Source: Trochalopteron elliotii
Lineage: Eukaryota > Chordata > Aves > Passeriformes > Leiothrichidae
Reading direction: 5' to 3'
Length of the DNA: 64,000 bases
Assembly (NCBI GenBank): GCA_024734555.1
Contig: JANPWX010019802.1
Location: forward strand, 1,067,342-1,131,341
Positions 24,001-37,645 of the stretch are shown piece by piece. A model generated the notes under the pieces. That model saw nothing but the letters and a program-made list of their open reading frames with translations, ran no database searches and was not told the DNA's origin. Made by a program: the position numbers and the translations under genes. How positions within the stretch are numbered: position 1 is the first letter of the stretch; the number at the start of each line of letters is the position of its first letter.

Positions 24001-27000
24001 AGACAGATGCTTTGGGCCTTCACTTTTCCTTTTGCTAATTTCAGTCTGCCTTTAAGTGACTTGTAAACAGTGTCTTGTAAATCTTCAGGTAATTACATGA
24101 GCTTTTTTAATTATACTTGCAGGGAAATTGACCAACAGCAGGGAAAGCAGCTTTACCTGAAACCTCTCAAATGTCAAAGAAAATGCTGTGTTTATTTCTT
24201 TTCTTGTCTCTCGGTATATATACACATCTTTTTTTCAATGCTGGAAAATTTTCATAGGGAATCTAATCCTTCTTTAAATTCAGGGTGACTGCACTGCATT
24301 GTTTGCAGTGATATGAATGTAGGCAACATGGAAAATTCCACTTGGAAATCTAATACATCCATTGATTTGAGGGGGGAACGAGTATGAGGTAAAAATAATT
24401 TAATCACAAAATTCAGACTTACTGCTGTAGAAATGGAAGTAGGCAGTGTAAAGGAAGATGTGGTGTAAGTGGAAAGTTGCTCTTTTATGGAATTGAGGAA
24501 ATCAGTTTGTACCAATTCCATATGTTTCTAGAAAAGATGGCAAGGGGCACAGTCATTATGTAGCCTTGACTACTCCTTTCTTCTGTCTTCAGTACAGGAA
24601 AACAGTTATTTTTGTACACACATGTTTTGAAATTTGGTACATAAATTGTCCAGACCTTTGCCAAAAGTCATACCTTACAGGCTTTTCTAAGACTTTTGGC
24701 TCAACTGAAAATGCATTTTCTGAGAAATCAGAAAGAAAGGAAAGAAGTTCATGGAAAAAAAATAGCCCTATTTGCAGCTCCTAAGCAGGTGAATTTTTTT
24801 TGGTGTAGAAGGTTTAATGAAAAGAATTCTTTCTGAAATACTGAAAATTGATGTGTGAAGTAAAAGGGCTGTCTTGGAAGCCACACTTTACAGGAGGGGG
24901 AAGCAAAGAGGTAGACTGTAACCATCTCTTTTCTAAATGCAATTTGTGTTTGGGAATGTGTTTGTTGGGTGGTCTGCTGAGGAAAAAAATGATAAAAGAT
25001 GGAGAGCATTAGTTGGAATTTGGCCTGGTGTCTCTTGCAAAGTGAAGAAAAAAGGGTGTAAAAGTCAGTCTTAGAGATGGGGTTCTGGAAAAGTTCTTAT
25101 TTTTCACTGGTTTGAATACTGTGTATGTCAGAGTTCTTCTCTAGGCAAGAGAGAATTTACCCATTGTTTCTGCTGGTGTCTCTGTATTGGTGGGAACGGT
25201 TTTACAGTGTCAAAGAGGAGTTGTGTATCTGTGAATCAGGTCTGATGTATCTCTCTGCCTTCCAGTGAGTGGGTGGAAGAAAAAGTTTGTGGAGGGCATG
25301 GAACCAGAGAAGGGTTAAGGAAAAAAAAAATGCAGTTTGCAGTGGATTCAGATTAATCAGTTAAGAAGCAGACAGATAGAGCACTTCTGGTGTGGTACTG
25401 GAATAGCTCTGTTGTCTGCACACTGCATTCATGCCCTGCTTAGTAGTTGTGCCCAGACCTGCCTGAAAGGGGCCACACTTGCAAGCTAAACTTCTCTACA
25501 TTTACTAAAACCTCAAAAAAATTTCAAGTAATTGAGCTAGTCGGAGCTACTTAAATTGTGACACTTGCTCTTTCATTTTATGATTTTGTTGTGTGAGCAA
25601 CATGCATAGATGTAAAATGAAAAGGTCATAAATGTTGTATAACCTTGGTAAATTATTATATTTTTTTCTGGATAGAGGCGTATTTATTTTTGACTCATTC
25701 TGTACGCTGTTACAGAAGACAGGGCATCTTAGGTACCAAGAGATGTGCAAGTTAGAATGGGTGTTTTCTTGGCTTAAATAGGGATAGGCAGTGATAGCTG
25801 CCTTTAGAAAGCGAAGGGCCAGCCAGCATTCTGAGAGAAGATGTACTGAGATAAAGAACATTTTTCCTCTCCTTCTTAGCTGTCACTTGTGCAGGCCTAA
25901 TAGAGTGTACAATCTCTTGATCAGTTTATTCACCTCTGTTTTCCAGACATTCATGCATTGTTACATGTTTGTCAGATCCTCTAAAACACTTTGTGTCAGG
26001 CATATTTTGCTATTATTTGAGCAGCGAAACCTTTTCCAAAAGGGTTAATATTTTTTTTTCCCTCTGTCTTTGCTTTTCTATGTGTTGTGGACACATTAAT
26101 TCGGGGCCCAATATCAAAAAAAAAGAAAAAAAAAGAAAAGAGAGTTCCATGCTGCATTCAGAGTTAAAATATTTGGCGTGGGGCCAAACTTGATGCCTGT
26201 AGCCCATCTCACACTTCATACTAACTCCTTCTGATAATTGTAGCAGCATTTCTTGATAAAGTCTACAATATGTCAGAAAGCTGACAGACTGTTTTGTATT
26301 AGGCTTGGAAGCTGAAACATAAACTTAACTTTCCTTTGTGTCAAATCCTTAGGTGAGCTCAGTGGTAGAATCTGTAATGATTTGAACTTATCTCAGTTGT
26401 GTCCTAAGGATCATAAAATAAAGCAGCTTTGGCATCCTCTGTGTACTTGTTAGCTCCTGTTTCTGAATCACTTGGCTTATGTCCAAAATCTACATGTGCA
26501 GGGTTTTTTATTTATTTTTTTTCTTTGCCCATTTTGTTGGTAACAGTAGGAATAATAGCTACCTGAAGGACAGTATCTTATTGAAACAGGATTTTTTTAA
26601 AAGTTCCATGAAATGTCCTTGGTTTGACAAATGGTTTTACTTACTTTGTCACAACTAATGAAACTAGTAATTGTCTGTATTTTCTTTTCAAATTTTTTTT
26701 GTAAGATGCTCCCTTTGAATTTGATGCAGTTTTGATTGTGATGCTGCTTCATGTGTCATATTTCATATAATTATTTTAGATTTGCTTTCACCAACTGATA
26801 GACTACAGTTGCTTTAAAAGTCAAAAGTTTCAGATTTGTTAAATTAGCTGTTTTCTCAAAATTGCCGACAGGCTTTAAGATGCTATTAATTCCTTCTGTT
26901 AGATTGATGCAATACTTGCTTCAAATTGCTTCTAACAGTACCAGTTATTCATCTGAACATTAAAATTACATAAAAATCCATAAGTTACTGCTATGATTTC

Positions 27001-30000
27001 AAAGCAGAACACTCAATACCACAATTTCATAATTGTTTTTGATCTTGTTTTCTTGGCTTTACTTTTTCCCCTATACATGTGGCACTACAACTTAACTTCT
27101 GCAATCCATACCTTATTCTTTGTAGGATCCTTGCTTCATCCAGTGTAAATCAGAACAACGTTGTTTTCTGTCAGCAACTCATGCTTTCTGTAATCTTATT
27201 TCAATTACTTTGTCTCAGTTTCCAACTTGTGTCCCTCTTGGATTCCCTGTGCCTCTTCATTCAAGTGCCCCTTGATTTTAGGTCTAAAATTTAGTGCTTC
27301 TCAGTGGCATACAACAGCTGGGATTAGAGACAAAAAAGATACTTGCACTCGGTGTCTGTGCCCTTGAGAAAAAGCAAGATCTTCAGAGACTTTTGCAGCT
27401 AACTACCAGGTGGAGTATTTTGTCCTTTTTGGAATTCCCATGTTTTGTGTATATATGCTTGGCTTAGTTTCATAAGGATGCTAAGTAACACTTCTGTGAC
27501 ATCTGGTTATCCTCCCCAACCAAGACACTATTTCAAAGCAATGGAACATGTGCATTGAAAAGTATTGCAAAATGGATGATTTTTTAAGCTTTACTGTCAG
27601 AAATAGGAGATCCAGTTTAGCAGCACTATATCAAAAATTCTGTCCTTGTCTGGGTACTGTAAAAGAAAATTTTGCAAGCGATAAAATTTGAAGAAAATGT
27701 TTTAGTAATCAAACTTACAGTCTAATTAAACTAATAGATGGTCTGTGGTTATGGGCTTGTGGTAACCAGTAGTTTCTGTTACGAAACAATACATGTTTTA
27801 CTGAATTTCACTTTCAGCTGTCTGGAGCCTGGGTTCAGAACATCTGCCCTGTAGAACTGACTGTAGTGCATTGATGTGTTTTGTGGAGATAATGTCATGT
27901 CTTCTGATAGTATTTTAGCCCTAGAAAGCTACAACTTGAAGTGTGCATATTTCTGCATGCATTTTGGGTATTTGGATGTTCTTGGTATTCTTTAAAGATG
28001 AATCATGTTACATCAAGTACAGAAACATATCTGAAGATGTTTTTCAGCTAATGTAGATTCTTCTCCTGTCCCACAGTGTAACTTTCTCTTTTTCATGTGA
28101 AAAATAAGGAGGATGTGCTAACAAGTATATGAAGTGTGTGCTTGCTTTAACTTCTGTTTTGAGTTCTTTTGATGTGAAAAGGGTTTTTAAATGTATTTTA
28201 TCACTTTACTTTAAATTATGCCACTAGAAGAGTACCATTTCAGTTGCTTTAAAAATCCTAGTGGTACCCAAGTTATGCAGATACATTAGGGGAATTTCGC
28301 AGTCAGAATTTGTTTGCAGAAGAACCTGGAAGTATTCCCCAAACTCTTTATGTTTTTTGAATACAACACTCATGAGCACAGCTGGAAAATTTAGGTTAAG
28401 AGTGGAAAATTGATTTTAGGACTTCAGTGCCCCTTGGGAGCACAGCTTTTTCGTTTTAAATTACTTTTTTTTTTTTTTTGAGATTTTAGTAAATGTCGAG
28501 AAGTGCAATAAAGGAAGGAATAATGTAAATGAAAAATTAGAGCAAATATTTATCATGAGGGTAAGAGCTGTATTTCATGTTACTCTGTTTCTGTATTCAT
28601 ATACTGTTCTCTTTCAGTTTTTCAAGGCAGAGTGGTGTACAATGATAAATAGAAGGCTTTAATATTCAAGCATTAACAGCATTTTCATACTTGTCACTTT
28701 TGTCATGAATATTTGCTCCTGTCTGGAAGCGACAGTTCAAAGATTTTTTTAGGATGGTGGCCAAAATGTACAAATTTTTTGGGTTCGTTGGCAGCAGAGA
28801 AGATCTGAGGTAGAGGATATCACATTTTTGAGTAGAGTAGGGTCTGTTACTGCCTTGACATGCTTTGTTTTGTGGTTGTGATAAGAGGTTTAATCCTTAA
28901 CAAGTGTATTTATATGAGGTAGCTGCAAAGACCTCACTCTGTTTGACCCTGATCTTCTGAAGAGACTAGTTGCCTGTAAACTGGAGCAGCATCTTGGCTG
29001 ACTGTTCAGTTGCTTCAATTTAATTTCTCAAATTGTAGTTGTCTTTCTTGTCCATGCTCTTAGAACTGTGCATTGCTTTACTCCTCATATTTCAGCATAG
29101 ATTCTTTTCATGAGTCTTTGGAATTTTTTTTATGTTGCATGTGATTTGCCTTACCAAAAAGTAAGTAATGCCAACTTTGTTTTTCTCCTTTTTGTCTTCT
29201 GGCATTCTTTCTTATATTCTCCTTATGATCACAGCAAAATGCTAGTCTTATCTGATTGAGATTGCAGCTCAGGACTTGCATATTTTTGAGCATTTGTGAC
29301 AAGAATTTGGAACTGATTTCGTTGTCTTAGTTTTTTTGCTGTACAGGGCTTTTAGAATAGAATAAGGAGAGAACAACCACCTATTTTGTGTGTGCATTTT
29401 GTTTTCTCCATTTCTGTTCCTGTGTATTTATTTGTGTATGCTTACAGCTGATGTCTTTTAATGGTTTCTGTAGCACCTTCTGCCCCTTCATTTTAACCTT
29501 TATTTTAAAACTTTATTTTATTTTTAAGAATGGAAACTTCCAGTTAGTTTTTTAGCACTGCTGCAAAATGTGGTAGTGTATGTTCTTTGATTGTCTGTTT
29601 CACCTAAAGACACCTTCAATTATTTCAGTATAATTTCTTTCTGATGTGGAGTCTATCTGACAAATCAATACTAACCTCTTCTGATGCTGAATCCAGCAAT
29701 GCTGGTCTGGCTTATATGAAGTGTGTTTTCCTGTCTTCAGGCTCTCAGGAGATACATGAAGAAGATTCAGTCACTTTTAAATGGATGAGTTTCTGCAAAG
29801 GAGCTATTCTAGAAAAAATATCTTATTTAAAGCACCCATTTTTCATGTGTGCTCTCTCTAGTACTACTGAGGAAATGCAGTAATCAATGAGGATCCTGTC
29901 AAAAATTAGTTCTTGCCCTTTTCTCCTTCATGGCCCAGTGTTCTTTGCTCAAATGCTGTAATGATTGTTTGTGTAGAACCAGATGTGGTTAGGGAGAAGA

Positions 30001-33000
30001 GGATAGTGCCATAACCAGGAGTGCTAATGGGAAAGTGGCTGGCACACTGACCTGTTAGACTGCCAAGCAATTTCAGCAAACATGCTAGTTACGCATTTTT
30101 GTTACTCAGAATTTAACATCTGTGGCTGTGCTGCAGGAATGGTATACAGGAAGTTACCTGAGATGAATTTTTTTGTTTGCCAGTACTTTCTGTTGTTGCT
30201 AACAGCTAAATTGATGCAAGATGCAGTCCTGGCCCTTGGTTTGTGTTCTTTTTGGGAGATGGCTTTCAAGGGTTTGTTTACTTACTGTTTAAAATTGAAG
30301 CTGCACATGTGTTGCTTTTTATTGACAAGATTATCTTGCTTTGTCTGTAAGGATTGTTTGTCAAATAACTGACATCTTAGGACTTTAGAAATATTTCTTA
30401 CTTAACTATGCTTTTTCTCTGCTGTGAGATGCCTCTGGAGCAGAAAGAGCTTTCCTGATGAGCCTATAAAGCTTGGCTCAGAGCCTAGTTAAGTTTTACA
30501 CCAAAATTCAAAGTTTGGGGTTGTGGACATCAGCAAGAAATTAACATCTTTCTAGTTAAAAACCAAGCCAAACCAATGGACCCCTCCCCCCCCAGTAAAT
30601 CCCCAAATATTTCACACTTGCTTGACTCTAAAGCTGAGAGGGAAGGACTGTGTGTTATAAATTGTAACTTGGTCGTGCCCCCACACTTGGCACACTGAAT
30701 TGCCCACTGTCTGCTGCTCTGTTTTACATAAATGAATAATTTTAATTCAGCGTACTTTGAAGTCATGGAGACTATGATGCAGGATTGTACTGCATTGTTG
30801 TATACTACTTCTTGTACCAGCACAAGGGCTTGGAGACATTTTTGGATTATACTATATTATAAAAAGGGTAAATTCCAAGCTTCTGAATATCTGCTGGAGT
30901 TGTCTGTCTCTGCCTAAATTAATTCTCATAGTTTTGTCATCAATCTGTTGCATTATTTGCGTGTAACCTTGAGTAATTCAGCTTTTCCACACTGTATACC
31001 CTTTAAGTTTTGTGAATTTTTGTTATCATGTCATGGAAACAGAGTATGTTTTGCTGTCTAGTTTTGTGAATTTTTGCGGGAGCAGAATGTGTACATCCTT
31101 CCTCCCTCTCTGCACATCCATGCTACCGCTATCTCTTATGAAATATAAAATTGTTTTAATCAGTTGAATTATTAATCTTTATGAGAAAAAGGCCCCCAGT
31201 GCCTGTAAAGACTGCTCTTTTTCCCTGCTTCTTAATTATGAAAAGCTGATTAACCAATCTGCACCTGTAACACTGAAAATTTGAAACTAATCTACCTTTT
31301 GATATCTTTTGTTTTTTTCCTCTTACCTAGTATCATATTATTGCTGAAGCAGGAATAGCATTTCATTATCTCCTTGGGAAGTTGAAACACAGAGAAATTT
31401 ATTTGTACAAGACTGCAAGGCTACTGGTGACCTTATAACAGATAAGACATAACCTTATAACAGATAGGACATAACAGAATAAAACAGATGTCAAAATTTT
31501 ATCTACTAATACAGTTCAAGGATAAGTATGAAATGATCTTAATATCTGAATGGACCCTGTCTGAACACCAGTAGCTTTTACCAAGCATATATCTGATAGA
31601 GATGGCCTTGGTGTGGTTCACAAATCTGTTCAGCAGGAAGCTGGGTGTAGGAAGAAATGCTAATGCTGATATAGCATGCTGACTTTCTGAATGGTGTAAT
31701 ATAATAAATAAAAACATAACTGGGTAATACAGTTAATTAGTGTTGCAGTGATGCTGTTGAAGGTTTTAGTAATGTGAAATGACTTGATTGTGTAGCCATC
31801 CCACAATATTTACTGCTTCCTTTGCTACATCCTGAAACTACTGAGCTATCAGAAGTTGAATGGGGTTCTTTGTTGGTGATATCTTGGCCCCTTTGAGGCA
31901 AGAAAGAAAGAGAAAAATCAGACTAAACATATCACATTCTAACACATAATTATTGTTGCTAATTTTCTTATTTGCTTTGTCCTTTCTTGTATTTTTGCTA
32001 CTCTCACAGCTGTATTTACGTAGCCCTCCTAAATAGATGAATGATAACCGAGTAACATGTAAACTTTATTTTATACTGCAGTAAAAAGGAAGAAAAAAGG
32101 AATCTTCAGGGCATTTAAAAATACACAGTGCAGTGGTTTGGTAGTTGAATGGAACAGCTGCATCTGGTGTGAGGCACTATACAGCAGGAGGTAGATTGCC
32201 ATGTAAAGGAAACTAACAAAAAGTTTATATAAAGTCTTAGCTCTGACAGCAGGTCTTGCCATGAGCTTTGCTGTAGCTTTTGCTAAACTCAGATGCCAGG
32301 GTGCTCAGGCTGAACTACAGGACATACAAGGATGTGGCAGGGACTTGAGGACTTGAGGGCGCAGATGTATCTTGAGATAGCCCGGGACAAGTCTTGGGGG
32401 GGAGACATGTTTAGAGTGATCATGGTTTCAGAGTGGGAGGAAGTACTCTTCAGTATGACCCTTAATAATGTAAAAACATTGAAGAAGCCTTGTCAGCATA
32501 AGGATTTGTCCAGCTTGATGTGGATGGAGTTGTGTCTGTGAATTATTTTTACCTCAGTGGTAAATACTTGCAAACCAGTCAGGGACCAGCTGGGTGTTGG
32601 TTGGTGAATTCAGCCCCTCTGTGTGGAATTTTTGCCACTTGTTTCACATCTTGGTCTGGCAGCTAATAAAACTGGAGAGGGAAAAAAAAGAAGTCTGTGG
32701 CCACTTCAGTCTGGAGTTAGAAATCTCTTCAGATAAGACCACATGCTTGTGTCACTTGCTATTCTTGCCTTTCTTGCTTATCTCTTGATACTGCCATTTT
32801 CATGAGAACAGCCATACAGTGACTGGTAGCTGCTCTTAATGGAAACTGCTTTTGGTATCAGTATTAAAGCCTGTACATAGCTGAATTGGCTACCAGCCTC
32901 TGCAGCCAAAAACATATTTTCTCCTCACAGCTGTTTTCAAGCTTCTCTGACTTCAGAAATAAACTACATAACACGCAATGCTTGCTGCCCCAGTCTGTGT

Positions 33001-35731
33001 TTTTTGGATTACTTACCTGTAAAATGAAATAAGTCTCTGTCTCCTTCTGCTCCCATGCCAATTTTCTGCATGCCACCTAACTAAAATGCCTTACCAGAAT
33101 TATTTAGGATCCTTCACCTTTTCCTTTAGCTGTCCTTGTTGATGTGAATTGTGTTGGCCTTTGCAAGGAGCTAGTTTTCTGACTGTAGTTTTATTATGTC
33201 AACTTAAAATTGCAGATGACTAGTTCCTCTTTAAAGGACATTTGTCCTTCATCATGGATCCACTGTATGTTCTTTAACTGGTAATAGCTGCAGCCACTCT
33301 GAGACGTAGTCTTTCAGTGTGTGGTTTGAATTTGTTTGTTTCTTTTTCTTTCCTTCTTTCCTTTCTTTATCTTTTCTTTTCAAGTGAAAGATTGCTGTGT
33401 CTATGTGACATTGGCCCTGGCTTGTCTGCCCTTATTAGACAGTCCTGTATGGAGCACTACCTACAGCTGACATTGGCAGAAGGTTTCTGTTTTTATCAGC
33501 TGAAATGCAATACTGAGGAGCATGACATTATGATGCAGAACCTGTGTGCATACAGTCTAATGTCTTTAATGGCTTCAAATGCTCTATATTGAACTTTTCC
33601 CTTGTGAAAGAACCAACTCCTTTGCAGCTTTTTTTCATGTCTTGTTGATCTTAGTTGAGCCTTCACAGTCCTGATGATAAACTATCATCCCTACATGGGC
33701 TGGTATTACACGAAGTCTGCCCTGGCTGTTTTGGGGTAAAAAGTGAACTGTTAATATATTCTGATTTGGAGTGTTGTGCTGGCTGGCATCATTGAAGGCA
33801 CAGCCCACATAAACATTTAATATTCTGAACTCTTGACTTTCCTTTTTCATAGGAGTAATCACATCTATTTAGGTATACGTTTTTGCTTCTGAAATTGTAT
33901 TGGTGCTGTATTGGGGTTTTTCCATGTGTTAACTGTGTTTGTGCCAGCTCTCAGTTGCTTCTGAAAAGCATTCTGAAGGAGAGACAGGAAAGAAAGAAAA
34001 ATGCCAATAAGAGAAGAATTCCACATTTTTTGGTTAAGTAAAGGACCCCATGTTAGATTAGTTAATAACCTTAATATGGGAGAAGGTAGGGCCTCTGAAG
34101 TTCAGCATTTTTGCTAGCTAATGCCCTGATTATGCTGACCCTACCATTGTTTCCAAACTGTGATAGAAAGGAGACCCTTTTCAAGCATCCGTTGTTAATG
34201 GTGTAAAATTTGATGTTAGATTATAATGGCAAGGGCATTGAGAACATTTAAAATAAATTGTTAAAGAAGAAGTGTTAAGGTCATCCAGCCCTAGTACTTA
34301 CTGCTAATTTTAGTCCATTATACCAGTAATTTAATGGAATGTTATCAAAATACATTACCATCAGCAGAACAGTCTTCTGCAATTGTAACCAAGTGTTTAG
34401 GCAAGTGTTGGATAACTACTTTTTCTGTAATGCTGGTTCTATTAATTAGAGCTAGTTTTCACTACTGTTGATTTGGATTAGGTGAATTATGATGTAATCC
34501 TCCCATGGTGGCAGTAGTCTTTGATTATTTCCACCAGATCTTTTTGAGTTACAGGACTGGTTCTGTCTGCATGGTGTCATGACAGAAGTAGAAGCCTTTT
34601 TGTTAAGGAAATGTAAAAACTACTTTTATAAAGATGTTTTTGAAAAACAAGTCTTGAGATTTTGAAAGATATTTGCAGAGTTGAGAAGCATTGTATGTTC
34701 ATTTAAAGAACCCTGTGAAAATCTTTTCAGAAAGAGGAGCAGGTCTATCCTAATATTCTTAAAATAATGTGACTTTTTTTTTTTCAGAGAAGACTCTTTA
34801 AGAGAATTGTGTATTGGCTCTGAAAGAAAAAGAAAAGAAAAAAAGAAAGTAAGAAAGAAAAAATGAGTCTTATCAATTTTCATCCTCTGATTCCTGTGAT
34901 TAAGAGCAGGCTTCACCCATATCTTCTCCCCTTCAGACACATACCTGAAATAGCAGACTGTAGAGTTCATACTTAGTATAGCAATGAGAGGCTTTCCAAA
35001 TTGAAAAGTTTCTGGAGGGATTGAGGGAGAGTGTTATTTTCTTCTTGGGGAAAAAACTAAATGTCACTCTTGGATATTAAGCAGGTAGAGGATTTTGAAC
35101 CAGTATCTCATATCCTAGAAAAATCTCTTGTTTTATTGCACATGTAATGAAGACTATCATGTATCAGGGTTTTTTTCAGCTGAATGCTCTTTCAGGTTTT
35201 GCTTTCTAAGAGAAAATACTTATCTTCTACCTTTGTGAGCCGGGTCTGTCTCAGTTTTCTCAGGCAAGGACATTAATCTCTGTTAGGTAAAAGTCTCTAG
35301 AATTTAGGGTGATTATTGCAGGTCTGGATGGAGAATATGAACTTAAAAAAAATCTTACTTTGCTAGAGGAGATTTTGATGTTTGTGTTGAAGCATAAATC
35401 CAGTTGGGTGGATGGCTAGTGGATTGGGGGTTTTGTGCTTAACTCCAAAAATTAATACACAAAATATAAGATAATGTTTATAGTCTGGAAAAGTGAAATG
35501 AATGTTTAACTTCACTGTGTGTATCTAGAAATGAAGTAGACGTGTATGTGTGTGTATATGTGGATTTATAGGAAACAACATCATTAAATGTGTGTGAATA
35601 ATATGTATATAAAAGCACTGAGAGGCTGCTTTTTAAAGGAAATGCTTAATTTTCTTTCTTATATTTGTACAGTGGTATTACTTATGTTGATTTAATAAAG
35701 TTTTTTCAAAGTTAGTAAAAATACAGTTCAG
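21076..35731. other. MAST4 intron, long repeat-poor block
   Basis: About 14.6 kb with no recognisable CR1, LTR or SINE and no convincing exon. Visible structure: an A/C-rich low-complexity zone at about 22633-22950; three homeodomain-type TAATTA/TTAATT cores at 23746-23783; small duplications such as CCTTATAACAGATARGACATAA at about 31431-31473; and purine-rich or pyrimidine-rich runs near 26116-26141, 33339-33382 and 34825-34861. Confidence 0.55.
22633..22950 (+). repeat. A/C-rich low-complexity sequence
   Basis: Two stretches (about 22633-22683 and 22798-22950) consist almost only of A and C, in patterns like CCAAAAACAAACCC. The + strand reading frame over 22725-22991 has a skewed Pro/Lys/Asn/Gln composition because of this and is not a gene. 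Confidence 0.8.
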
Positions 35732-35838
35732 TTAAATACTCTCCCTCTCCCTTCTCCAACATCCTCCATTCCATCCCCTCCATGATCCATTGCCCCCCTT
35801 TCCTCTGTTCTTCCTCCCCTTTCTTCATTCACTGTCAG
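35732..35838 (+). promoter_or_regulatory. Long pyrimidine tract and AG-exclusion zone of cassette exon
   Basis: The last AG before the acceptor ends at 35731 and the next AG is the acceptor itself (35837-35838), leaving about 105 bases free of AG. The zone is dominated by C and T, with CTCCCTCTCCCTTCTCC and TTCCTCTGTTCTTCC motifs of the kind bound by PTB proteins. Long AG-free zones and extended pyrimidine tracts are typical of regulated exons with a distant branch point. Regulation here is inferred. Confidence 0.65.
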
Positions 35839-35913
35839 GAAGGGACGCCTCAGAAGAGTCATTTCAGCTCAGCACGGCACCGTCAGAGACTAGTGGAACC
35901 ATCAGCAACAAAA
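35839..35913 (+). CDS. Probable MAST4 cassette exon, 25 codons, in frame
   Basis: A 75-nt block has a strong acceptor (CACTGTCAG) and a donor AAA|GTGAGT. It is open in phase 0 and encodes 25 residues, beginning EGTPQKSH and ending RHRQRLVEPSATK. The upstream exon (4364-4485) ends in phase 0 and the downstream exon (57562-57593) starts in phase 0, so inclusion or skipping both keep the frame. The family junction I know runs SLTASL directly into KELSLPRRGS, so this peptide would be an insertion there. The block carries several CpGs (ACG, CGG, CGT) inside CpG-poor intron, which favours coding constraint. The insert is basic and Ser-rich and would sit just before the RRGS phosphosite-like motif. 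I do not recall this peptide from any MAST isoform. A chance pseudo-exon is the alternative. Confidence 0.65.
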
Positions 35914-36944
35914 GTGAGTGCCTTTATTGAAGGACCATTTCTAAAATGGAATGTTGTGTCAGCAGAGGATTTCTTGCTAAAGAGAAGCTCTGTGTGCTTG
36001 GTGGGGGATTTTGTTATTTTTACTCATCTGCAAGTGATATGATCACTATCTCTAAAGGTGAACTTCATCACTGAATTGTTTCCTACTCAAGTGCAGCAGC
36101 TGTTTTTTTAACTTTAAAATGTTGTGGGGAGATTTTCTTTGTCTCTGCAAAGTGTAATAAAAACTGTATGAGAAGTTCCACTTTGCTTTTATTGGTTTGT
36201 GTGATGTCTTTTTGTAAATCCATGTGCAGTTCGTTTGTCTCATTCTTAAACAAAAGGCTTTCATTGAATAAAAAATTGTCACGGATATGGAAAGTAATCA
36301 ACCACTATTATAAAGTGCTATGAAGCAATATGAAGTTTCAGAGTAAAAAAACAGATTGGCATCAAAAGATGATATGAGCAGATACAATAGCAATACTTGC
36401 TGGTTTGTAAGACTGTTCCACCTTTTTAGAGATGTACTCAGAAGACTTGATAGATTGAATAACATTGTTTGAGGGTGATGTTACTATGGAACTTCTAATA
36501 AAATATATACTATAGTGCATATTTTAGAGCATCAGTGTTCATCTGCGTTTATTTTGTGCTACTTTTTTGTGAGACTCTAGCATGAAATTGTGTATCCATT
36601 ACTACTACTGCTTGGAAATCCCATTTTTCACTTTATTTGAGGTACTGCAGAATTGGTTGCAGTATTGACATACAACTTTTGATACAGGTTGAAGTAGGTT
36701 TGTGAGAACAGTCCTGGTTATGAAAGAAAAGCCCTGGTTTTATATTTTGTCTTACATTCTAATTAGAATTCCAGGTACTGTTGTCAGACTTTCTTTCTGT
36801 TTCTATTTGTGTTAATTCATTAGGTGTTAATAATGTTGACTTTGACCATTTCTTTCAGCATGTAGCAACATTATCAATACTAAGATATCCTTTTGGGGGT
36901 CTGGGGAAGGGCATTTTGGGGCTTAAAGAGGCAAAAGTAAGTCA

Positions 36945-36984
36945 AACACACACACAAATACGTATATATATACACACACACATA
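36945..36984 (+). repeat. CA/TA microsatellite
   Basis: Two short CA runs (36945-36957 and about 36972-36982) flank an ATACGTATATATATA segment. It is imperfect and short. Confidence 0.85.
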
Positions 36985-37577
36985 TGTCAGCCTGTTCTCT
37001 TGATAAGCCACTTTTCTTTGTGCATCACTGTTTACTAGAATCGCTCCAAGTAATTTCCACAATGTGTAAAGAAAAAAATGTCTGCTTTATAGAAGCACAG
37101 TTCTGTGGACATAAATGTGCCAGGTTTTGCTCCCTCCTCTTACCTGGTTTTCCTGCATTTTTTCACCATGCCCCAGTGCCCCACTGTGCGTCTGGATATA
37201 CTTTGTCAAAGGTAGGTGTGCAGTTAAAACCTTAATGTGGTAGCTACAGAGTAACCTTCGTATTTGTTCTTCTGTTTGGGATGGAAGGATCAGAAAGGGT
37301 TTTGATTATGTTTTTAGAGTCCTAAGCTACTGTCCTTTAGTTTGTTTGCTGGTGGGAGAACATCCTGATGCACTGGGAGCAAGTCAGCAGCTCAGCTCTG
37401 CTGGACACCAGCCCAGCATCCAGAGGGGGGCTGTTACCACTGACCACATCAGCTCCACCTCTCCCCCTGCAATGGCTGCCAGCAGCTTCAGCATGCCCAT
37501 CTGCTTAGAAAAGAATTCTCAGCACATAGTAAGAACATTGCTCTGGTTAAGTGTTCTGTTTTGGTTAAAATGTGGCT

Positions 37578-37645
37578 GGAGAGAGAAGGAAGGAGAGAAG
37601 AGGAAAGAGGAGGGAGGAGTGGTGAGAGAGGAGAAGAGAGAAGGT
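37578..37645 (+). repeat. GA-rich low-complexity sequence
   Basis: About 68 bases consist almost entirely of G and A (GAGAGAGAAGGAAGGAGAG and similar), with a GTGAGT at the right edge. Composition alone explains the local reading frame. Confidence 0.85.

Noticed and set aside
24070..24288. Possible exon after TACTTGCAG at 24113-24121
   Set aside because: The acceptor looks acceptable, but no donor follows in frame and the peptide resembles nothing I know.
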